DNA of 64,000 nt from Streptomyces noursei ATCC 11455 (lineage in GTDB: Bacteria; Actinomycetota; Actinomycetes; Streptomycetales; Streptomycetaceae), in the NCBI RefSeq assembly GCF_001704275.1, contig NZ_CP011533.1:372001-436000 (forward strand), written 5' to 3'. Positions 58,419 to 64,000 of this stretch are shown one piece after another; position 1 is the first letter of the stretch; each line of letters opens with the position of its first letter. A model generated the notes under the pieces. It searched no databases, was not told the DNA's origin, and worked only from the letters and a program-made list of their open reading frames with translations. The position numbers and the translations under genes were made by a program.

Positions 58419-59303
58419 GAGGTCCTAACAAAGGCGTCGGACATGTCTGTAGGTGATGAGACATGTGGCGAGCCCGAGGAAGGCTTCATGGATGTCGTCC
58501 CGTCGCTCCCACCGGATGCGCAGGCGACGGAAGCCGTGCAGCCAGGCGATCGTTCGTTCGACGACATACCGGAAGATGCCCAGGCCGGAGCCGTGTGGCT
58601 CGCCTCGTCTCGCGATCACGGGACGGATTCCGCGCTGCCACAGCAGGCGCCGGTACTTGTCGTGGTCGTAGCCGCGGTCGGCGAACAGCGCGTCGGGCCG
58701 GTGCCGGGGCCGGCCGACAACCCCGGCGACGGCGGGGATCTTGTCGAGCAGGGGCAGGAGCTGGGTGACGTCGTTGCGGTTGCCGCCAGTCAGCGACACC
58801 GCGAGCGGGATGCCCTGGGCATCGGTGACGACGTGGTGCTTGCTGCCCGGCCGTGCGCGATCGACCGGGCTGGGACCGCTTTTGGGCCCCTGCGGGCCGC
58901 CCGCACATGGGAGGAGTCGATCACCGCCCGCGACCAGTCCAGCTTCTTCGCCGACCGCAGCTTCTTCAACAGCAGCACATGCAGCTGATCCCACACCCCG
59001 GCCTCGTTCCACGCGGCCAGCCGCCGCCAGCAGGTCATGCCCGAACCGAAGCCCAGCTCCTGCGGCAGGAACTCCCACTGGATGCCGGTGTGCAGCACGA
59101 AAAGGATCCCGCACAACGCCTGCCGGTCCGGCACCCTCGGCCGCCCCTCGACCAGCTTCGGCCCCGGCTTGGGCAGCAACGGCTCGATCAGGGCCCACAG
59201 TTCATCCGACACGATCCACGGCCGCGACTGACGTTTCCCCACGACCAGACCAACGACCGGATAGACCAACAGTCACATGATCAACCACTTCTGTTAGGAC
59301 CTC
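58419..59303 (-). mobile_element. Complete IS5-family (IS427-group-like) insertion sequence, 885 bp
   Basis: Terminal inverted repeats begin GAGGTCCTAACA at 58419 and end with the complement at 59303. TAA is duplicated on both sides (58416-58418 and 59304-59306), matching the TNA target of the IS427 group. It contains one transposase in two overlapping frames. It sits immediately before a META-domain gene fragment. Confidence 0.88.
58425..59242 (-). CDS. IS5-family transposase made by -1 ribosomal frameshift
   Basis: The first frame starts at GTG 59242 (GKRQSRPWIVSDELWALIEP) and carries the N-terminal domain and the first Asp (AVIDSSHVRAARRGPK). The frame then shifts by -1 at an AAAA run (complement of 58880-58883) within GGCCCAAAAGC. 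The second frame continues KSGPSPVDRARPGSKHHVV, the second Asp (ALFADRGYDHDKYRR) and Glu (YVVERTIAWLHGFRR). Both frames are otherwise open over the full length. Frameshifted transposases are normal for the IS427 group. A simple 1-base mutation is possible but the slippery site makes programming likely. Confidence 0.85.
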
Positions 59304-59322
59304 TAAGACGTGTTGTGGAGTG

Positions 59323-59600
59323 CCACGGCATCCGCTTCGCCCACGAAGCAGGGGCCAGGAGGCCCCCCGGAGGCAGGTTGTTCGGTGGGATCTGGACCTT
59401 TGACAGCTTCACGCTCACGGTGGACGGACAAGAGGTGGAGGGGCCCGGGTTCGCCCATCCGTGGATGGAGTTCCGTGACGACGGGACGATTGCGGGGGAT
59501 TACGGCTGCACACCGTTTCGAATGAAAGCCAAGTTGGAGGCGAACACACTGACGTTGGGGGAATCCCTGCCGGCGCCCACTCCTACGGCGACACCAGCTC
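59323..59600 (+). pseudogene. META-domain (HslJ-like) protein fragment truncated at the IS
   Basis: Directly after the IS the frame reads GGIWTFDSFTLTVDGQ, FAHPWMEFRDDGTIAGDYGC and KLEANTLTLGES, a META domain like HslJ or secreted META lipoproteins (the W..D.F and GCxxF pattern). It has no start codon or signal peptide; the upstream part is replaced by the IS. After TLTLGES it enters a Pro/Thr linker and unrelated sequence. It is a non-functional remnant. Confidence 0.6.
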
Positions 59601-59622
59601 CGTCCACCGACACGACGGACTC

Positions 59623-60081
59623 ATGCCAGACTCCGGAAAACCAGCAGAAGGAAAGCGCGAGTCGCACCGCAAGCTCTTTCCTCTCCTCACGGCGATCTCG
59701 TGCCAGGTGGCGTGCGCGCAGACCGCCAGCAGGATCGATGGCGGCGTACTCGCACTGGTCGCGCATTCCCTCCTGAGGACGAACTCCCCCCGGGTCGCGG
59801 GGCCGTTGGATGACATCAGCACCGCCTGCTCGAAACGGCCTCCGACGAACTCCTCGCGCAGTCTCGGCGAGCCGCTTCCCGAGGCGTTCCCCGACCGGCT
59901 CAAGGAACTGAGCCGCCGCTCCCGCGCGGCGCTGCTCTCCCACCGCGACGCCGCCAGAATGGTCGCGGGCGTGTGCGTCGCCGAGCCCCACACGCTGCGC
60001 TACGCCGACACCGTGATCGCCACCCTGCTGGCGGCCGGCCACTCACACCGCACGGCCGCGTGGACCCACTCACACTCATGA
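59623..60081 (+). pseudogene. TetR-family regulator, C-terminal domain fragment
   Basis: The frame from 59623 to the TGA at 60079 contains a TetR C-terminal ligand domain in its second half: RSRAALLSHRDAARMVAGVC, EPHTLRYADTVIATLLAAGH and a HRTAAWTH end. The N-terminal helix-turn-helix is missing and the first 60 residues are not TetR-like. It is most likely a decayed regulator fused to META-gene debris. Confidence 0.5.
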
Positions 60082-60120
60082 CTCTGTCGAGCCGCACCAC
60101 GCGGGTGCCGGCAGCCCCGG

Positions 60121-61149
60121 TCAGCGGCGGCGCAGCGCCTTGTCCGTGAGCGCGGGCGGATCGTAGTGGGTGACGTCGTGGTTGAGGTCGGTGCCGGGTG
60201 GCACGATCTCGTCGACGCGGTCGAGGATGTCGCCACTGAGCACCGTTCCTGCGGTGTCCAGCAGCGAGGTGAGCTGGTCGTGGGTGCGGGGGCCGATGAT
60301 CACGGAGGTGATCGCGGGGTGCGAGAGGACGAACCCGGTGGCGAGTGCGGGCAGAGTCAGTCCCGCGTCGGCGGCCACCTTCCTCAGCTCGGTGACCGCG
60401 GTGAGCTTGGCGGCGTTGCCCGGCAGGCTCGTGTCGAACAGCTGTGGCAGGAAACTTGAGCGGGTGGCCGCGCTCGGTGCTGCGCCGTCGGGACCGCCGT
60501 ACTTGCCCGACAGCCAACCGCCCGCGAGAGGGCTCCAGGTGAGCGCGCCCATTCCGTACTTCTGCACGGCGGGCAGCACGTCCCGCTCGATGGGGCGGGC
60601 CAGCATCGAGTACGGCGGCTGCTCGCTGCGGAAGCGGACATGACCGCGCTTCTCGGCGACCCACTGGGCCTCGACGATCTCCCCGGTGGGGAAGGTGGAC
60701 GAGCCGATCGCCCGGACCTTGCCGGAGCGCACCAGGTCGGACAGCGCCGACAGGGTCTCGTCGATGTCGGTGTTCGGATCGGGGCGGTGTACCTGGTAGA
60801 GGTCGATCCAGTCGGTTCCGAGGCGGCGCAGGCTGTCCTCGACCGCACGGACGATCCAACGCCGGGAGTTGCCACGCTGGTTGGCGTCCGGCCCCATCGG
60901 GTTGTGGAACTTGGTGGCGAGGACGACGTCGTCCCGGCGGCCTTTCAGGGCCTTCCCGACGATCACCTCGGACTCGCCGTCGGAGTACATGTCGGCGGTG
61001 TCGATGGTGTTGATGCCGGCGTCGAGGGCAGTGTGCACGATGCGGACGGCCTCGTCGTGATCCTTGGTGCCCCATGCGCCGAGCATCATCGCGCCGAGGG
61101 TGTACTCGCTGACGGATATGCCGGTGCCGCCGAGGATCCTGCGGTTCAT
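60121..61149 (-). CDS. Aldo/keto reductase
   Basis: A 342-residue NADPH-dependent oxidoreductase with the (beta/alpha)8 fold. ATG 61149 is chosen with GGGAG nearby; longer frames overlap the divergent promoter. Catalytic tetrad: Asp and Tyr in NTIDTADMYSDGES, Lys in VVLATKFHNP, His in LYQVHRPDP. Cofactor segments SSTFPTGE, TWSPLAGGWLSGKYGG and IIGPRTHDQL are present. It reduces aldehydes or ketones to alcohols; substrate unknown. It diverges from the XRE regulator at 61263 across 113 bases, which probably controls it. Confidence 0.93.
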   Translation of the reverse strand: MNRRILGGTGISVSEYTLGAMMLGAWGTKDHDEAVRIVHTALDAGINTIDTADMYSDGESEVIVGKALKGRRDDVVLATKFHNPMGPDANQRGNSRRWIVRAVEDSLRRLGTDWIDLYQVHRPDPNTDIDETLSALSDLVRSGKVRAIGSSTFPTGEIVEAQWVAEKRGHVRFRSEQPPYSMLARPIERDVLPAVQKYGMGALTWSPLAGGWLSGKYGGPDGAAPSAATRSSFLPQLFDTSLPGNAAKLTAVTELRKVAADAGLTLPALATGFVLSHPAITSVIIGPRTHDQLTSLLDTAGTVLSGDILDRVDEIVPPGTDLNHDVTHYDPPALTDKALRRR

Positions 61150-61262
61150 ACCTGCTCCCATGCCCTTCGTGTACCTGGTGTCGGAATCCACCCTGCCCGC
61201 CGGCGCCCACACCAGCCAGGCCCGGCCGACCCTGGTACCCGCAGGGCCAGGCTGGACCCGAC

Positions 61263-62150
61263 ATGCCGGAAAATGGTCCGATGCATGCTGAGCCGGAGAT
61301 CAACGCGTTCCTGAAGGCCCGCCGGGCGACCCTCGACCCGACCGACGTCGGCCTGCCGCCCGGCGGGACACGGCGCAGGGTGCGCGGGCTGCGCCGCGAG
61401 GAGGCCGCCCGGCTGGCGGGCATCAGCGTGGAGTACTACACACGCATCGAGCAGGGCCGCGGCGGGAACGTCTCACCGGAGGTGCTGGACGCCCTCACCC
61501 GCGGGCTGCGGTTGACCGCGGCCGAGCACGAATACCTGCGGAACGTGGTGCACCGGGCAGCGCGCGGCGGGACCGCGTGCCGCCCGGTCCGGGAGGCACC
61601 CCAGGTCGTGCGGCCCGGCCTGCACGCGGTGCTCGACGCGATGGACGGCGTCGCGGCCCTGATCTACGGCCGCGCCATGGACGTGCTGGCGTACAACCGG
61701 CTGGGTGGGCAACTGCTGTACGGTTTCGCGCGGCAGTCACCGGAGGAACGCAACATCGCCAGGCTGATGTTCCTCCACCCGGACGTGGCGGCCAGGCACC
61801 CGGAGGCGGCGCAGATCCGCCGCGAAGTCGTCGCCGAGCTGCGCGCCCAGGCCGGCCGTACCCCGGACAGCGATCGGCTGTGCGAGGTGGTCGGCGAACT
61901 GCGAGAACAAAGCCCGGAGTTCGCCCGACTGTGGGAGTCACAGGAGGTCGAGGGGAAGGGATACGGCGTCAAGCGCATCCAGCACCCGGAGTACGGGCCG
62001 CTGGAACTGCACTTCCAGGCAACGCGACTGCCCCCACCGGACCAGGAACTGACGATGCTGCTGTACGCGGCAGAGCCCGATTCGCCGTCCCGAGCAGCAC
62101 TGCTTGCGCTGTCGGGAAGAGCCACACCTCATGCAGACGCTGTTGGTTAG
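61263..62150 (+). CDS. XRE/MmyB-type helix-turn-helix regulator
   Basis: A 295-residue regulator. ATG 61263 or 61281 could start it. The N-terminal helix-turn-helix is LRREEAARLAGISVEYYTRI, typical of HTH_31, followed by the hinge GLRLTAAEHEYLRNVVHRAA. The C-terminal MmyB-like ligand domain has DVLAYNRLGGQLL, NIARLMFLHPDVAARH and an ELHFQATRLPPPDQELTMLL end; such domains bind fatty-acid-like ligands. In Streptomyces these proteins sit divergent from an oxidoreductase they regulate, as here with the aldo/keto reductase. Confidence 0.92.
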   Translation: MPENGPMHAEPEINAFLKARRATLDPTDVGLPPGGTRRRVRGLRREEAARLAGISVEYYTRIEQGRGGNVSPEVLDALTRGLRLTAAEHEYLRNVVHRAARGGTACRPVREAPQVVRPGLHAVLDAMDGVAALIYGRAMDVLAYNRLGGQLLYGFARQSPEERNIARLMFLHPDVAARHPEAAQIRREVVAELRAQAGRTPDSDRLCEVVGELREQSPEFARLWESQEVEGKGYGVKRIQHPEYGPLELHFQATRLPPPDQELTMLLYAAEPDSPSRAALLALSGRATPHADAVG

Positions 62151-62313
62151 GTTTTGGGCCCCGGGCGCTTGTGAGGACAGCTCGCGTGCCCGGTCCACCC
62201 GGAGGTCTAGGTCGGGCTCCGCCGTCCGGCGGAGGTGGACGCTCCCAGTGGCGGACGTGTACGAGCAAGGTGATGCCCGAGGCTGGAGGTCCTGCCGAGG
62301 AAGGGGTATCCGG

Positions 62314-63288
62314 GTGGAACGCTGGGAACGGGTTGGACGATGCGCGGGATACGGGGCGGCGCTGGCGATGTCGCCCTACTTGTTGATCAAGGTGTCATGG
62401 GTCGTCGGTTCACTTCTGGGACTGGCGCCGATCGGACAGGGTTTCAACCTGACCGAGTGGTTCCTCCTCAACACCGTGACCATCGGCATGGCGGGGATCG
62501 GCATCGCCCTGTCGCTCGCCCTGGTGCAGCCCTGGGGCATGCGGATACCGGGGCGGCTGGTGGCCTTCTGTGCCTGGACGGGAGCAGGGTTCCTCGTGTC
62601 GATCTTGCCCTACGCCGTGCTCAGTGCGGTGCTGGATGCGGGTCACGGCGGCGCACCGAACAGCGGGGGCGACGACGCTGCCATGCCTGGCTGGGAAGGC
62701 GCACTGATCCAGTTCAGCTTTGTCGGGATGGGGCTGGGTCTGGCCCTTGCGCTCCCCGCCTACCCGCGGCGGCGCTGGCCGGAAGCCTTCACCGCGCGAG
62801 TCGGGGACGACAGCGGTAGGGCTGCGCCATGGGCCGCTGCCGTCGCAGCCGTCGTCGGTCTTGTCTGGGCATATTGGGCAGTTGGTGGCAGCCTCGGAGT
62901 CGCGCATCCGGCGCAGAGGGACACCAATGGGTACCTGCTGACGGGCGTGGGTGCGCTCTGGGCCCTTGCCGGATCCGCCGCCGTCTGGATGCTCGCCCAG
63001 CAAGACCCTACGCGAGGGCCCCACCGGCGCCTGCTGATGCTCGGTTGGCTCGGGTCAGGCTCGCTCTTCGCGTGGAGCAGCTGGAAACTGCCCATCACGC
63101 TCTTCGTGGCACTGGCCCACCCGCACGACGTCCCCTTGCCGGAAGACCCCGCCGTCGCTGCGGTGCTTCACCTGGCTGCGGTCGTGGCGGGAGTCGGCAT
63201 GCTGAGATCACTTGTCGGCTCGCGTCCACGCACCCCTGCCGGCACCAGCCCAACGTCCCTGCACGCATCAGGGCCGGGTCGATACTGA
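62314..63288 (+). CDS. Multi-span membrane protein, paralogue of the one at 36833
   Basis: A 324-residue membrane protein. GTG 62314 has GAGGAAGGGG 7 bases upstream. About eight hydrophobic spans; the order and loops match the protein at 36833-37828, including YLLIKVSWVVGSLLG versus YLSLKIAWIAGSTVG and LVQPWGMRIPG versus LTKPWGRRVPS. Unlike that copy it has no kinase or regulator gene after it. No catalytic or transport motif; function unknown. Confidence 0.8.
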   Translation: MERWERVGRCAGYGAALAMSPYLLIKVSWVVGSLLGLAPIGQGFNLTEWFLLNTVTIGMAGIGIALSLALVQPWGMRIPGRLVAFCAWTGAGFLVSILPYAVLSAVLDAGHGGAPNSGGDDAAMPGWEGALIQFSFVGMGLGLALALPAYPRRRWPEAFTARVGDDSGRAAPWAAAVAAVVGLVWAYWAVGGSLGVAHPAQRDTNGYLLTGVGALWALAGSAAVWMLAQQDPTRGPHRRLLMLGWLGSGSLFAWSSWKLPITLFVALAHPHDVPLPEDPAVAAVLHLAAVVAGVGMLRSLVGSRPRTPAGTSPTSLHASGPGRY

Positions 63289-63550
63289 TGGCGAAGCCCG
63301 CCAACGGATGCCCTCAGTCACGCCGACCGATCCGCAGGAAGCGACAATGACTCCTTCACCGAAGGCACGGGTCGTTCTCGACGGCTCCGGAGGTCTTGAG
63401 GCCAAGTGCAACCTCGACGTCGAATGCCATGCGCTGTCGGTCAGCCGTGTGGACGACGAGTCCGTGATCAGGCGAAGGCCGCCCCGGCGTCCGGCACATG
63501 ACCATCCGGGCGAAGCAGTTCGAGACCTTGTTCGAGGCACCAGGCGCCGC

Positions 63551-63961
63551 TCAGTCGGGCAGCGCGGCGGTGAGGTCCACCTCGACCAGCTGCCCAGCGA
63601 AGCCCAACTGCGCAACCCCCAAGAGCGTGCTGGCGGACGTGAACGCCGGTCCGAGGACGGAAGCGGTAAGCCGGCCCCAGGCGATGCCCAGGTCCTCCCT
63701 GTCGTCGCTCCGCACGTAGATCACTGAACGCACCACGTGCTGTGGCTGGGCATTCACCGCCGCGAGGGCGGCGAGCGCGTTCGCGACGACCTGGTCGACT
63801 TGCATCTCGAGGGCACCCGGACCAACGAGGGAGCCACACGGATCGAGCGGGCACTGCCCCGCCAGGTAAGCCGTTCGGCCGGCCTCCACAACGGTGATGT
63901 GGTGATAGCCCGGCGTCTCATGTAACCGGTCGGGGTTGAAGCGGGTGATCTTCGCAGTCAT
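63551..63961 (-). CDS. RidA-family (YjgF/YER057c) protein
   Basis: A 136-residue RidA-type protein from ATG 63961. Visible are the N-terminal RFNPDRLHETPGYHHITVVE, the GQCPLDPCGSLVGPGALEMQ strand-helix unit, VVRSVIYVRSDD and the end GFAGQLVEVDLTAALPD. Canonical RidA deaminases have an Arg in IxxRxx near the C-terminus that binds the enamine; it is not obvious here, so this may belong to a non-deaminating subgroup. The sequence from 63289 to 63550 shows no supported gene, though a short frame opens at 63348. Confidence 0.88.
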   Translation of the reverse strand: MTAKITRFNPDRLHETPGYHHITVVEAGRTAYLAGQCPLDPCGSLVGPGALEMQVDQVVANALAALAAVNAQPQHVVRSVIYVRSDDREDLGIAWGRLTASVLGPAFTSASTLLGVAQLGFAGQLVEVDLTAALPD

Positions 63962-64000
63962 GCCACGAGTCTGACGAGCCTGCCGCAGAAACGCATCACG

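Noticed and set aside
63348..63727. A + strand ORF starting MTPSPKARVVLDGSGG near the right edge.
   Set aside because: Its second half is antisense to the RidA gene and Arg/Pro-rich; no family recognised and only a fair ribosome site.

Overview
The window looks like a chromosomal arm of a Streptomyces-like actinomycete. It is strongly GC-rich with GC-biased third codon positions, has many ATGA/GTGA start-stop overlaps, and carries a near-consensus DasR-type site before a secreted chitinase, secreted peptidases, several P450s, and layers of intact and decayed insertion sequences (IS). No rRNA, tRNA or CRISPR array was recognised. The genus is an inference.

Bases 1-19465 are the 3' end of a cis-AT type I polyketide synthase (PKS) cluster, all on the + strand: a PKS gene cut by the window edge (AT-DH-KR-ACP, then KS-AT-KR-ACP), a P450, a one-module PKS (KS-AT-DH-KR-ACP), a last-module PKS (KS-AT-ACP-TE) and a second P450. 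Two domains are abnormal. The AT of the last module has lost its serine nucleophile and its small subdomain, and the DH of the module before it lacks conserved motifs. A further coupled gene is cut after about 22 codons by an IS remnant, so the right end of the cluster is eroded.

Bases 19466-39782 are a mosaic. They hold a copper-protein/membrane-protein trio; a 32-residue peptide gene with a strong ribosome site, an upstream palindrome, a following hairpin and then a P450 (candidate P450-modified ribosomal peptide locus); an acetyltransferase; a 3Fe-4S ferredoxin overlapping a ferredoxin reductase-P450 fusion; a GH18 chitinase; an isochorismatase-fold enzyme preceded by an (AGGC)15 microsatellite; a secreted aminopeptidase-like hydrolase; an HxlR regulator divergent from an MFS exporter around a long inverted repeat; and a membrane protein/histidine kinase/response regulator operon.

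Bases 39885-46641 are on the - strand: aspartokinase, aspartate-semialdehyde dehydrogenase, two regulators, an aldehyde dehydrogenase and a free-standing acyl carrier protein. They look like a fragment of a pathway that draws on aspartate semialdehyde. An intact 897-bp IS5-family element has inserted in codon 2 of the aldehyde dehydrogenase gene, with an ACT target duplication.

Bases 46642-64000 hold a sedolisin protease, an acetyltransferase, an aminotransferase remnant beside an IS3-family remnant, an esterase, a coupled signalling/redox operon (receiver-flavoprotein fusion, cNMP-domain histidine kinase, UBP zinc finger), an NAD(P)-binding protein, a small monooxygenase, a second complete IS with a -1 frameshift transposase, META-domain and TetR remnants, an aldo/keto reductase divergent from an XRE regulator, a membrane protein related to the one before the two-component system, and a RidA protein at the right edge.
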